Assembly (NCBI RefSeq): GCF_012927345.1
Contig: NZ_JABBGJ010000003.1
Coordinates: 241,924-305,923 of the forward strand
DNA from: Paraburkholderia polaris
GTDB taxonomy: Bacteria > Pseudomonadota > Gammaproteobacteria > Burkholderiales > Burkholderiaceae
Length of the DNA: 64,000 bases
Direction of reading: 5' to 3'
The notes below the pieces were generated by a model. The model ran no database searches. It worked only from the letters and a program-made list of their open reading frames with translations, and had not been told where the DNA came from. Positions 28,163 through 37,129 of this stretch are shown in pieces; position 1 is the first letter of the stretch; every line of letters starts with the position of its first letter. Made by a program: the position numbers and the translations under genes.

Positions 28163-29746
28163 ATGCATGACAAGATCCTGATCCTCGACTTCGGTTCGCA
28201 AGTCACCCAACTGATTGCACGTCGCGTTCGCGAAGCCAACGTGTATTCGGAAATTCATCCCCACGACGTCGACGCGTCGTTCATTCGCGACTTCGCGCCC
28301 AAGGGCGTGATTCTCTCCGGCGGCCCGAGTTCGGTGACCGAAACGGATGCGCCGCGTGTCCCGCAGGCGGTGTTCGAACTCGGCGTGCCTGTGCTGGGCA
28401 TTTGCTACGGCATGCAGGCGATGGCCGAGCAACTCGGCGGCAAGGTCGATATCGGCCACCTACGTGAGTTCGGCTATGCCGAAGTGCGCGCGCGCAACCA
28501 TACGAGCCTGCTCGAAGGCATCAGCGACTTCACCACACCGGAAGGTCACGGCATGCTGAAGGTGTGGATGAGCCACGGCGACAAGGTGCTCGAAATGCCG
28601 CAGGGCTTCCAGCTGATGGCGTCGACGGAATCGTGCCCGATCGCGGCGATGGCCGACGAACAGCGCCATTTCTACGGCCTGCAATGGCACCCGGAAGTGA
28701 CGCACACCGTGCAAGGCCGCGCGATGCTCGAACGTTTCGTGCTGCAGATTTGCGGTGCGAATCCCGACTGGGAAATGGGCCACTACATCGACGAAGCCGT
28801 CGCGAAGATTCGCGAGCAGGTGGGTAACGAGCATGTGATTCTGGGCTTGTCGGGCGGCGTGGATTCGTCGGTGGCGGCGGCGCTCTTGCATCGCGCGATC
28901 GGTGATCAGCTGACCTGCGTGTTCGTCGATCACGGCCTCTTGCGTTTGAACGAAGCCGAGCAGGTGATGGCCACTTTCGCCGATCACCTCGGCGTGAAGG
29001 TGATCCACGTCGACGCGAGCGAAGTGTTCCTGTCGAAGCTGGCCGGCGTGACCGATCCGGAAGCGAAGCGCAAGATCATCGGTGCGGAATTCGTCGAAGT
29101 GTTCCAGACCGAAGCCAACAAGCTGACCGATGCGAAGTGGCTCGCGCAAGGCACGATCTATCCGGACGTGATCGAATCGGCCGGCAAGGGCAAGAAGGCG
29201 ACGCAAACCATCAAGAGCCACCACAACGTGGGCGGCCTGCCTGAGACGCTGAATCTGAAGCTGCTCGAGCCGCTGCGCGAACTGTTCAAGGACGAAGTGC
29301 GCGAACTCGGCGTGAAGCTCGGTTTGCCGCCGGCAATGGTGTATCGCCACCCGTTCCCGGGCCCGGGTCTCGGTGTGCGGATTCTCGGCGAAGTGCGCCG
29401 CGATTTCGCCGATCTGTTGCGTCGCGCGGACGCGATTTTCATCGAGACGCTGCGCACCTTTATCGACAAGGAAACCGGCAAGTCCTGGTACGACCTGACG
29501 AGCCAGGCGTTCGCGGTGTTCCTGCCGGTGAAGAGCGTTGGTGTGATGGGCGACGGCCGCACCTATGAGTACGTCGTTGCGCTGCGCGCTGTGCAGACGC
29601 TGGACTTCATGACCGCGCATTGGGCGCATCTGCCGCACGAGTTGCTGGGGCATGTGTCGAACCGCATCATTAATGAAGTGCGCGGGATCAACCGGGTGGT
29701 GTACGACATCTCTGGGAAGCCGCCGGCGACGATCGAGTGGGAATAG
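28163..29746 (+). CDS. guaA: GMP synthase (glutamine-hydrolysing)
   Basis: Amidates XMP to GMP. From [14 protein letters not shown] it is 527 residues. The class I glutaminase has its Cys in GICYGMQAM and the His/Glu pair in [10 protein letters not shown]. The synthetase domain follows, with the PP-loop [11 protein letters not shown] and the C-terminal dimerisation part ending in the universal ATIEWE. Its 3' end is a known integration hotspot for genomic islands, and accessory DNA begins directly after the stop. Confidence 0.97.
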   Translation: MHDKILILDFGSQVTQLIARRVREANVYSEIHPHDVDASFIRDFAPKGVILSGGPSSVTETDAPRVPQAVFELGVPVLGICYGMQAMAEQLGGKVDIGHLREFGYAEVRARNHTSLLEGISDFTTPEGHGMLKVWMSHGDKVLEMPQGFQLMASTESCPIAAMADEQRHFYGLQWHPEVTHTVQGRAMLERFVLQICGANPDWEMGHYIDEAVAKIREQVGNEHVILGLSGGVDSSVAAALLHRAIGDQLTCVFVDHGLLRLNEAEQVMATFADHLGVKVIHVDASEVFLSKLAGVTDPEAKRKIIGAEFVEVFQTEANKLTDAKWLAQGTIYPDVIESAGKGKKATQTIKSHHNVGGLPETLNLKLLEPLRELFKDEVRELGVKLGLPPAMVYRHPFPGPGLGVRILGEVRRDFADLLRRADAIFIETLRTFIDKETGKSWYDLTSQAFAVFLPVKSVGVMGDGRTYEYVVALRAVQTLDFMTAHWAHLPHELLGHVSNRIINEVRGINRVVYDISGKPPATIEWE

Positions 29747-29899
29747 GGGTGGGAATTTCCTGAATAAAATCAACGGTGTACGTCACGGATGCGATTATCA
29801 CTTCAGAATTTGTCTGTCTGCAAGTTATTGATTTTAGGCGTATTTTTGACGATTCCGTTGGAAGCCGGGCAAACTCTACGGTACCAGAGACGGTAGCTG

Positions 29900-30026
29900 G
29901 TGTCTGTAAAACGCACGGTATGGAGCGTAATGATCCTTGATGGATTACCTTCAGCCCAATTTTGGACACGTCAGAGACGTTCGGCCAAGGAGCCCGACTC
30001 CGCGCGGGTGACCATGTGTCTGTAAA
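29900..30026 (+). repeat. Direct repeat pair GTGTCTGTAAA behind guaA
   Basis: The 11-mer occurs at 29900-29910 and 30016-30026, in non-coding sequence between guaA and the integrase relic. It may be the remains of insertion-sequence ends, but no transposase fragment is visible. Confidence 0.35.
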
Positions 30027-30077
30027 TTTCGTGGTCGGTGACAGTCAATTACCTGTCCCCACCATGAGAACGACACC

Positions 30078-30310
30078 ATGCTCGCCGAATTCACGCTAAG
30101 CAACCTTAGGCCCGCACGGCGATGTATAAGATCGCCGACCGTGACGGCAGGTACGTCACGGTGTCCCAGCGGGCAACATCTACTTTTGATACGACGAGCG
30201 CATCAATGGGCGCCGAGAGACGCTGACGATTGGCCGCTATGCCGGGAAGGAATTTCACCTGCATTAGCGCGCAAGAAATTGATGGATCACCTAAAGTACG
30301 GCTGCAGCAT
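30078..30310 (+). pseudogene. Decayed tyrosine integrase, N-terminal DUF4102 domain
   Basis: Homology continues across three frames. It starts MLAEFTLSNLRPAR in frame 30078. From 30122 it continues MYKIADRDGRYVTVSQR-GN-IYF, a TGA, then YDERINGRRETLTIGRYAG in the second frame. It then returns to the first frame for GISPALARKKLMD near 30250. This order matches the arm-binding DUF4102 domain of island integrases. The catalytic domain is absent. The relic sits about 330 bases behind guaA, as expected for an element inserted at its 3' end. Confidence 0.72.
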
Positions 30311-30420
30311 CAACTCACCTCATTTCGAGTGGTGTCGGCCTGTATGTTTCGGTGAGCAAGCCGGCGATTTTTCGGCCTGTTTTTATACGATGCGGCGGTT
30401 GGACCTCTTGTGTGATCGGT

Positions 30421-31431
30421 TCAATGCGCAAGCGGGTTCGTCGATGCGCGGTCAAGGTCCGCGGCTGAATACGGCCGCGGCTCGGCATCGTCTGCTGTCT
30501 GCGTATCGTGCAATACCGACGCATGATGCGTTAGTTGTTCGATTAGCGCCTTTGCGGCGGCCGTCAACGAACGGCCATGCAGCGTCCCGATGCAATGGCT
30601 GAGTCTGGCCCAATCGCCGGCGAGCGGCACCGTAGCGAGTTGTGCCTGGTCTTCTACGGACAGCATGCATCCAGGTTGCACGGTAATGCCCAGGCCCGCT
30701 CTAACGAGGCTGCGTGCGGACTCAACCGTATTCACGCTGTATTTCACATGAAGTTCCCGGCCGATCCCAAGCGCCGCCCGTTGAATGCCCGTGATGACCG
30801 TTGTGTGATGCGCCACGAAGTCGAGATCGAGCAGTTCGTCGAGCGCCAGACTGCTGCGGCCGCTTAGCGGGTGATTCGGCGGCAGCACGGCGACCAGCCG
30901 GTCGGGCCGATATTCGACAATGTCGAGTGTGTCGCAGGGCAACTCGTTGTTTGCAACGAACACGGACAGATCGACGTCGCCCGCGGCGACCGCCCGCACC
31001 GCATTCGCGTTGCTATCCTCCAGTACCTCGACGTTGACCAGCGGGAAGCGCCGGGTGAAATCGCCGATCTCGTTACCCAGAAATTCCGTGATCATCAGGC
31101 GCGGGGCGCAGACGGCGACATGGCCACGGATACCTTCGCTGAATTCACCGATCTCGCGACGCATGTCGTCGAGATTGGCGAGCATCATCCGGATGTGCCG
31201 CGCAAATACTTCGCCTGCCGAGCTCGGCACGACGCCTTTCGGGCTGCGGTCCAATAGTTTGAGCCCAGCGAGATCTTCCAGATCCTGGATGCGCTTGGTG
31301 GCGGCTGACGGTGCAATGTGCTCGCGCACCGCGGCTCGCCCGATCTGGCCTTCTTCGATCGCCGTGAGAAAGAGCTTCAAGGTGAAGAGATCGACTTTCC
31401 TCACCAGATTGTGAATGCTGAGCCCGTTCAT
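30421..31431 (-). CDS. LysR-family transcriptional regulator
   Basis: The 336-residue protein has an N-terminal winged helix-turn-helix (about residues 13-72: LFTLKLFLTAIEEGQIGRAA, PSAATKRIQDLEDLAGLKLL) and a periplasmic-binding-like effector domain (about 95-300). LysR proteins usually activate an adjacent or divergent operon in response to a small molecule. Here the neighbour on the same strand is a CaiB-type CoA transferase, so the effector may be an acid or CoA ester from that pathway. It is the first intact gene inside the accessory region. Confidence 0.9.
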   Translation of the reverse strand: MNGLSIHNLVRKVDLFTLKLFLTAIEEGQIGRAAVREHIAPSAATKRIQDLEDLAGLKLLDRSPKGVVPSSAGEVFARHIRMMLANLDDMRREIGEFSEGIRGHVAVCAPRLMITEFLGNEIGDFTRRFPLVNVEVLEDSNANAVRAVAAGDVDLSVFVANNELPCDTLDIVEYRPDRLVAVLPPNHPLSGRSSLALDELLDLDFVAHHTTVITGIQRAALGIGRELHVKYSVNTVESARSLVRAGLGITVQPGCMLSVEDQAQLATVPLAGDWARLSHCIGTLHGRSLTAAAKALIEQLTHHASVLHDTQTADDAEPRPYSAADLDRASTNPLAH

Positions 31432-31673
31432 TGCGCCTCCTGGGTGACCTTTTATTGTTGTGGTCGGTAGCTGAAAAAGCTACCACGTTGCGGCATTCAG
31501 GGTCAATGGCGGGTATACGTGCTAGAGCCGCCTGCGGCCGGCGCGTGTGCGCATTGGGCAAACACTGAAACGCCGCCAGGGTGTCGTGGCGCGAGAAGGC
31601 AAGCGGGATGCGAAAGAGCGACACCTCGTGTTCTTCCGTGCACGGTGTGTCGCGGCTTACCGCAAGCCTATTG

Positions 31674-32801
31674 TCAGGGACGCTCAAGAATCTCTGTATT
31701 GTGTTCGCCCAGTAGGGGAGGGGGACGAACGTGAGTCGAGCGCTCCCCGTCGTAGCTGACTGGGCAACGTACGGTTCGGAAATCGCCCATCGTCTGGTGT
31801 CGCGCCTTGATCAACAGTTCCATATGCTTCGCCTGGGGATCTTCGAGTGCGTCGCTTGCGTCGTACATCGGTGAATGTGGCACATCCGCTTTTTCGAGGC
31901 GTGTGCACCATTCGGCACGGTCGAAACGGACGAAGACATCGGCTAACACACCGGCGAGAATTGCCTGATTGGCAATGCGTCCTTCGCGGCTGTCGAAGCG
32001 TGGGTCTTGCAGCAGCGTGGGACGCTCGATCACATTCGCAAGACCGACCCAAAACTTTTCCGGCGACGACATATGCAACGCGATCCATTTACCGTCGGCG
32101 CACTTGAGCGCGTAGGTTTGCGACACGCTCGGTCGAGTGTAAGGCCCGACGATTTCGCCCGCCTGGTAGAAGTGGGTGAAGGCGTCGAGATTGAAGTGAG
32201 TCATGGCCTCCAGCATCGACAGTTCGACTTTGCGGCCACGGGCAGTTCGCTCGCGCTCGTAAAGCGCGCCGAGTATTCCATATGTCGCGTAGAACGCGGT
32301 CAGAGAATCGGCGAGTGCAGGGCCGACTACGCGTGGATTCTCGGGGGTGATAAGCAGACTGAGCAATCCGCTTGCGGCTTGCGCCACACCGTCGTAGGCG
32401 GGCCGCTGAGCTGACGGGCCGGTTGGCCCGAAGCCGCTGATCGAGCAATAGATCAGACGTGGATTGATTGCCTGCAGGCGCTCGGCGCCTGCGTTGAGCC
32501 GCTCGGCCACGCCCGGCCGGAAGTTCTGAATGTACACGTCCGCATCGCGAATCAGCGCGTCGAACTTCTCCAGGTCCGCCGGCAGTTTCGTATCGAGCGT
32601 AACGCTGCGCTTATTTCGATTGCACGCCTGAAAGTGTGGGCTGTATAGCCCACCCTTGAAAGCTCGAAACGGATCACCGCTGCCCGGTTGCTCGACCTTG
32701 ATCACGTCGGCGCCGAGATCGCCGAGCAGCATGCCGGCGGCGGGACCCGTGATGAACGTGCCCTGATCGACCACCTTGACGCCCTGCAGAACACTTGCCA
32801 T
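31674..32801 (-). CDS. CaiB/BaiF family (class III) CoA transferase
   Basis: 375 residues. The N-terminal GVKVVDQGTFITGPAAG and LGADVIKVEQPGSGDPFR are typical of family III CoA transferases, which move CoA between carboxylates via an aspartyl-CoA intermediate. The nucleophile candidate is the Asp in AYDGVAQAASGLL. The substrate cannot be inferred. It follows the ACH1-type gene on the same strand by 55 bases, so the two are probably one operon. Confidence 0.9.
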   Translation of the reverse strand: MASVLQGVKVVDQGTFITGPAAGMLLGDLGADVIKVEQPGSGDPFRAFKGGLYSPHFQACNRNKRSVTLDTKLPADLEKFDALIRDADVYIQNFRPGVAERLNAGAERLQAINPRLIYCSISGFGPTGPSAQRPAYDGVAQAASGLLSLLITPENPRVVGPALADSLTAFYATYGILGALYERERTARGRKVELSMLEAMTHFNLDAFTHFYQAGEIVGPYTRPSVSQTYALKCADGKWIALHMSSPEKFWVGLANVIERPTLLQDPRFDSREGRIANQAILAGVLADVFVRFDRAEWCTRLEKADVPHSPMYDASDALEDPQAKHMELLIKARHQTMGDFRTVRCPVSYDGERSTHVRPPPLLGEHNTEILERP

Positions 32802-32856
32802 AGCCTTGTCTCCACGTAGTTATCGTTGAACTTATCGTTGAACTGACGGGTCTTGG

Positions 32857-34146
32857 TCAGCTCATCTGCAACGCGCCCGTCTCGTGAACTTGCCGCCCGA
32901 GTTGTTCACGGAAGTCAGGATGGGCGATCGCGGTAAGAGCGGCGGCGCGCTCTCTCAAACTCTTTCCACGCAGTTCGGCGATGCCCCATTCGGTAACGAC
33001 GATGTCGACATCGCTGCGTGGAGTGGTGACGACTGAGCCGTGCAGGCGAAAAACGATGCGGCTGACGGTGCCGTTGCGAGCAGTGGACGGCAGCAACATG
33101 ATCGAGCGGCCACCAGGTGAATTGTTCGCGCCTCGCACGAAGTCGACCTGGCCTCCCACCGCGCCAACGTATTTGCCGTCCACGCTCTCGGCGTTCACCT
33201 GACCGGTTAGGTCGACCTCGATTGCGCCGTTGATAGCAATGAAATGCGGGATCGCGCGCAGTACGCCGATATCGTGAGTTTCGCTCGGCGCGGCGAGGAA
33301 CACGCTGCTGTTCCGGTGCGCAAAATCCAGCAGCCGCCGGCTGCCCATTAACAACCCCGCAACGCTTACGCCACGAAAATTTAACTTGCGAGCGTTGTTG
33401 ATCACGCCGCGCTCCATCAGGTCCGCAACGCCGTCGCCCAATACCCCTGAGTGGATTCCGATATCGCGATGGTCATGCAGCGCATGCAGTACCAGATCGG
33501 GCAATGTGCCGATCCCAAGCTCGAGCGTCGCGCCATCCGGGATCAGCGATGCGACTAACTGGGCGATGGCGCGATCTTGCTGGCTGGCGTCGCCGGGTTC
33601 TTTGCGTGGCATGTAGATCGGATCGCGCGAAGTGCGCACGACTACGTGCGGCTGGATGTCGTCGGGTAACTCAGCGCCATGGACCCACGGCAGCCGATCG
33701 CTGATCTCTGCGATGACGACCCGCGCACGCCGCGCTGCGTCGATGACGTAATCGTTGACCAGCCCCAGGTTGAATCGGCCGTGCTCGTCGGGTTCGCTCA
33801 GCGTCAGGAGGACAACGTCAGCCGGAAAGATGCCTCGCGCGAAAAGACGCGGCAGATCGGAGTAATGCGCGGGCACGACATCGAGCACCCCGGCAGCCTG
33901 AAGCGGCGCATTGCGTGCCGTGCCGCAATAGCTCTTGAACGCGATCGAATCGCCATGCCCGGCTTTGAAACTGTCGCTGTACGTCGGGCCGATGAAAAGA
34001 CTGATCGGACCAATCGTTTTTCGTTGTGCGACCAATGCCCGCGTCAGCGTGACGGGTTCAGCAAGTCCCTGGCTACAGACGACGGCGTCGCCTGCGCGAA
34101 TCAAGGCCGACAGATCCAGCGTGTCGACGCTGCTGCAAACAATCAT
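32857..34146 (-). CDS. Acetyl-CoA hydrolase/transferase family (ACH1/4-hydroxybutyrate CoA-transferase type)
   Basis: 429-residue family I-like CoA transferase. The N-terminal half carries SLFIGPTYSDSF; the C-terminal half has ELGIGTLPDLV and the INGAIEVDLTGQVNAES segment, in which the Glu is the likely thioester-forming residue, then VTEWGIAELRGKSLRERA. These enzymes transfer CoA from acetyl- or succinyl-CoA to short carboxylates. It would activate the imported substrate, or recover CoA from the products. ATG 34146 follows GAGAGAAAAA. Confidence 0.88.
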   Translation of the reverse strand: MIVCSSVDTLDLSALIRAGDAVVCSQGLAEPVTLTRALVAQRKTIGPISLFIGPTYSDSFKAGHGDSIAFKSYCGTARNAPLQAAGVLDVVPAHYSDLPRLFARGIFPADVVLLTLSEPDEHGRFNLGLVNDYVIDAARRARVVIAEISDRLPWVHGAELPDDIQPHVVVRTSRDPIYMPRKEPGDASQQDRAIAQLVASLIPDGATLELGIGTLPDLVLHALHDHRDIGIHSGVLGDGVADLMERGVINNARKLNFRGVSVAGLLMGSRRLLDFAHRNSSVFLAAPSETHDIGVLRAIPHFIAINGAIEVDLTGQVNAESVDGKYVGAVGGQVDFVRGANNSPGGRSIMLLPSTARNGTVSRIVFRLHGSVVTTPRSDVDIVVTEWGIAELRGKSLRERAAALTAIAHPDFREQLGRQVHETGALQMS

Positions 34147-34920
34147 TTTTTCTCTCCCAGTGGCTAAAGGCGCATCGCTCCCGCACTGGGAAGCGGATCG
34201 TGTACTTCAGATACTAGGGAGAGGTCCACAAGCGTTCAATTTGTGTGTTGAGAAGTGTCGCTTCGCGAGTTGGAAACTGAAAACAAGCTTGCTTGTCTGG
34301 TTTGCCGACCACGAATCGGCGGTTTCATTATCGAAAAGTCGAATCCGCCATCCTTCGTCTCCAGGCGATTTCCCCAGGGAATCCGGTTCTGGCCCGATGC
34401 GACGGGGAAGGGCGTCGAGGAGATCGCCCGGCGCATTCCACCATGCGCCGCCAGGCTTTTCACAATCGTTTCAAAGTACGGAACTGTTTTTCAACGTACG
34501 TTGACGGAGACTCGGTACAACTGCATCGTGGCTAAACACCCCGTAGTCGATAGCTCCGATGCCGTCATTCGCCGTCCGTTTCGATGTGGCAAATTTGCTG
34601 CGATGCGGTAAATCGTCGTCAGAACGATTGGCATGCAAAACATATCTTATTTTTCATTTTGTAAATATAGGTTTACTAGTTAAGTGAAATTGGTAAGGGC
34701 TAACACGCATGGCGTGTTTTTTCTTCGCTGCTAAAACTACCTAACGTTAGTAAGTTTAGCGGGCGATAGCAGGCAGCGCCCCATGTAGGGTGCTTTGCAT
34801 AGCCTCAAGGCCATGGGCTGATCTCCACGATCAAGTCACGTCAATTTTTTCACAAAGATATCTCGTTGAGCGTCGTAGTTCTTAAGTAATACATATTAAT
34901 ATTTCAGGAGGGAGACAAAG
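34147..34920. other. Divergent control region before the porin gene
   Basis: 774 bases with no convincing gene; base composition is more AT-rich than the neighbourhood, especially 34620-34700. A 118-codon frame at 34255-34611 shows no recognisable domain. The region holds the TetR-type operator at 34736 and should hold the promoters of the porin and the CoA-transferase operon. Confidence 0.6.
34736..34754 (+). promoter_or_regulatory. TetR-type operator, site A (porin)
   Basis: ACTACCTAACGTTAGTAAG is centred on a perfect CTAACGTTAG palindrome. Outer AACT/AGTT arms also pair. It matches sites B and C almost exactly and lies 167 bases before the porin ATG. Confidence 0.75.
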
Positions 34921-36033
34921 ATGTTGTTTCGAGAAGCAGGTGAAAAAAAGGTGAAATGGAGTGCGGTAATGGTTGGTACATTGCTCTTTCCCGCTGCGGC
35001 GTGGGCACAGGGTAGCGTCACGCTCTATGGAACGCTGGATATGGGTTTCCTGTATACGAACAAGTCCCTTGACGTAGCAACGGGTCAGAATTCGGGGAAG
35101 CAGGCGGAGCTGATCAGTAGCGCAATGGAGCCGTCAGTGTTCGGTATGCAGGGTCAGGAAGATCTCGGTGGCGGGATGAAGGCGAAATTCAAGCTTGAAA
35201 GCGGGATCAGCCTTGCCAACGGTGGCTTTGATAATTCCAACGAAAACCTGTTTGGCCGACAGGCATGGGTTTCGCTTTGGAGTAACTACGGCGAAGTGAA
35301 AGCCGGCGTGCAATATTCTCCTTTCATTCTGGCGCTATTCGACTCCGACCCGCGAAGCATGGCGCAATTCGGCAGCGCAATCACCGTGTACGCTAACAAC
35401 ACGTTTTCTGGAACGTTCAATTCGAATGCGATTAGCTATACCAGCCCCAAGATCGCAGGCCTAACCGCCAGCGCCATGTATGTCCTTGGCGGCGTGGCCG
35501 GAGACTTTCACGCCGGGCGTCAATACTCGGCCAGCCTCAAGTATGAGTACGGTGGCCTAATGGTCAACGCCGCTGTTGACGACGAAAGCAATAGTAATGA
35601 CGCCGCCGTCAACGGCAGCTTTTTTACGCAACCGTTTGAGGGGCGAACAGTTGGGGTGGCGTATCGCTTCGCCACTGTCAATGTTAAGGCTTCGTTTACC
35701 AACTATAAAGGCCCACAGATGGTAGTTGATGGCGTTACAAGCGGAGGGGATAGTAATGTATGGAACATCGGTTTCGACTATTTCGCGTTGCCTGAACTCG
35801 ATATAAATTCCGGTGTCTGGATCGTACGGGACCCTCACGACTCAAACAATCATTCCATGACGTGGGCATTGGGTACGACGTATTTTCTTTCGAAGACTAC
35901 CTCGCTGTATGCGCAGATCGGTGTCGTGAATAACCATGGTGCTGATGTCTACGGTCTGGATCGCGACGGTGCACAGGAAGGGGTGAAAGGTACGACGATG
36001 GGTGCCTCGCTTGGAATCGTTCACAAGTTTTAG
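34921..36033 (+). CDS. Gram-negative porin (OmpC-like, beta-proteobacterial type)
   Basis: 370 residues. A signal peptide (VKWSAVMVGTLLFPAAAWA) precedes QGSVTLYGTLDMGF, the hallmark first strand of Burkholderia porins. Alternating strands continue to the terminal GIVHKF with C-terminal Phe, which BamA recognises. LFGRQAWVSLWSNYGEVKAG is the conserved strand and loop-3 region. It would admit small anionic solutes. AGGAGGGA lies 7 bases before the ATG. The TetR operator upstream suggests substrate-induced expression. Confidence 0.92.
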   Translation: MLFREAGEKKVKWSAVMVGTLLFPAAAWAQGSVTLYGTLDMGFLYTNKSLDVATGQNSGKQAELISSAMEPSVFGMQGQEDLGGGMKAKFKLESGISLANGGFDNSNENLFGRQAWVSLWSNYGEVKAGVQYSPFILALFDSDPRSMAQFGSAITVYANNTFSGTFNSNAISYTSPKIAGLTASAMYVLGGVAGDFHAGRQYSASLKYEYGGLMVNAAVDDESNSNDAAVNGSFFTQPFEGRTVGVAYRFATVNVKASFTNYKGPQMVVDGVTSGGDSNVWNIGFDYFALPELDINSGVWIVRDPHDSNNHSMTWALGTTYFLSKTTSLYAQIGVVNNHGADVYGLDRDGAQEGVKGTTMGASLGIVHKF

Positions 36034-36147
36034 GCCGCGGACGGTCACCTGGGCGGTCATGCAGCAGGCGCCTGCGATTAGACATCAGGCGGACCATCGT
36101 GCTGATCCAGGACGGGCTCGTAGCAATTCTTAACGGGAAAAAATCCA

Positions 36148-36495
36148 ATGAAACAAATTCAGCTGGCCAGGCTTGTAGTCGGTGTGCTCATTCTCGCTGG
36201 ATCTTTTGGTGCAATGGCGCAGAACGGAGAAGCGGCGTCCGCGCCCGCTTCTACGTCGGCGGTAAGTAGCAAGACGGCCAATCGTGCTTTACAGAAAAAT
36301 GTGCGCCGCGCGCTCTCCAGATCAAAAGGGCTTAGCGTTGCGAACATCCTCGTCCGGGCGCAAGGCGGCGCGATCACCTTGCAAGGTACCGTGCCAGAGT
36401 CTGGTCAGATCGACCTCGCCACAAAGATAGCCGGTGGTGTCGCGGGCGTCACGTCCGTGGTGAACCGGCTGACCGTTAGTGCGGTCGGTCCATAA
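36148..36495 (+). CDS. Secreted BON-domain protein
   Basis: 115 residues: signal peptide (LARLVVGVLILAGSFGAMA), a Ser/Ala-rich linker, then one BON domain (about residues 45-112: VRRALSRSKGLSVANILV, GAITLQGTVPESGQ, AGVTSVVNRLTV). BON domains occur in periplasmic proteins that bind phospholipid or stabilise the envelope. There is no lipobox Cys. It follows the porin by 114 bases on the same strand and may be co-expressed. Confidence 0.85.
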   Translation: MKQIQLARLVVGVLILAGSFGAMAQNGEAASAPASTSAVSSKTANRALQKNVRRALSRSKGLSVANILVRAQGGAITLQGTVPESGQIDLATKIAGGVAGVTSVVNRLTVSAVGP

Positions 36496-36698
36496 GAACC
36501 GCCAAGTTCGTGCCTCATACCGGATTGCCCGGATTCACCAGCTTGCGAAAGCGGCCCGGAGGAACCGGGCGCTCGATGGATCGTACTGCATCCCAACTCT
36601 GCACGGAACTGATCAAGTGTCCAACGCAGTCAATGCGTCTACCCGGCACGGTGTGGTCTTGAGCATGGTGCGTGAAAGAGGCATAAATAAATAAAACA

Positions 36699-36998
36699 AT
36701 GTCGGACAACGTAAAGGATACGTTGGTATCCGACGCCTATTCGAGTTTGCTTTCAATCGCCCCCGCTAAGGGCGTATTGCGGGTTACGCTAAATCGTCGG
36801 GAGAAGCTCAACGCGCTTGATGCGAGCGGGCATAATGAACTTGCCCGCGCGTGGCGCGACTGCTCGAAGCCGACCGTGTCGACGATTCATGGATCGGTGG
36901 TCGGCGCGGGCCTTGTTGCGGCTCTGCTGGCAGATATCTCTGTCGCCTCCCAGGCTGCTAGTCTGCTCGACGACCCTTCAAACCAGGCGCGGCAGTAA
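36699..36998 (+). pseudogene. Enoyl-CoA hydratase with internal deletion and lost C-terminus
   Basis: The open frame encodes 99 residues. The first part, VLRVTLNRREKLNALDA, is the N-terminal crotonase strand. It jumps from ELARAWRDC directly to SKPTVSTIHGSVVGAG, skipping roughly 45 residues that include the first oxyanion-hole motif. It then reads SVASQAA and ends; the catalytic acidic residue and C-terminal helices are absent. An intact crotonase of about 260 residues is present at 58387. Confidence 0.75.
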
Positions 36999-37129
36999 GA
37001 GATCACGTTGCGCCCGCCGCGCCCCGGCTTGCTAATTGGGCACTGTCGGCCGCGCACCGGAACTGGCACGCGCTGAATAACGAATTACGTAAGGCGTGGC
37101 CGACATCTCGATGTTTCAGCCGACACCGC

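Noticed and set aside
29747..30077. A tRNA gene as attachment site for the integrase relic
   Set aside because: No cloverleaf or CCA end could be found. The insertion is better explained by the 3' end of guaA.
34255..34611. A 118-codon plus-strand frame between the CoA-transferase operon and the porin
   Set aside because: No recognisable domain, no ribosome-binding site, and codon choice unlike neighbouring genes. Treated as non-coding control DNA.
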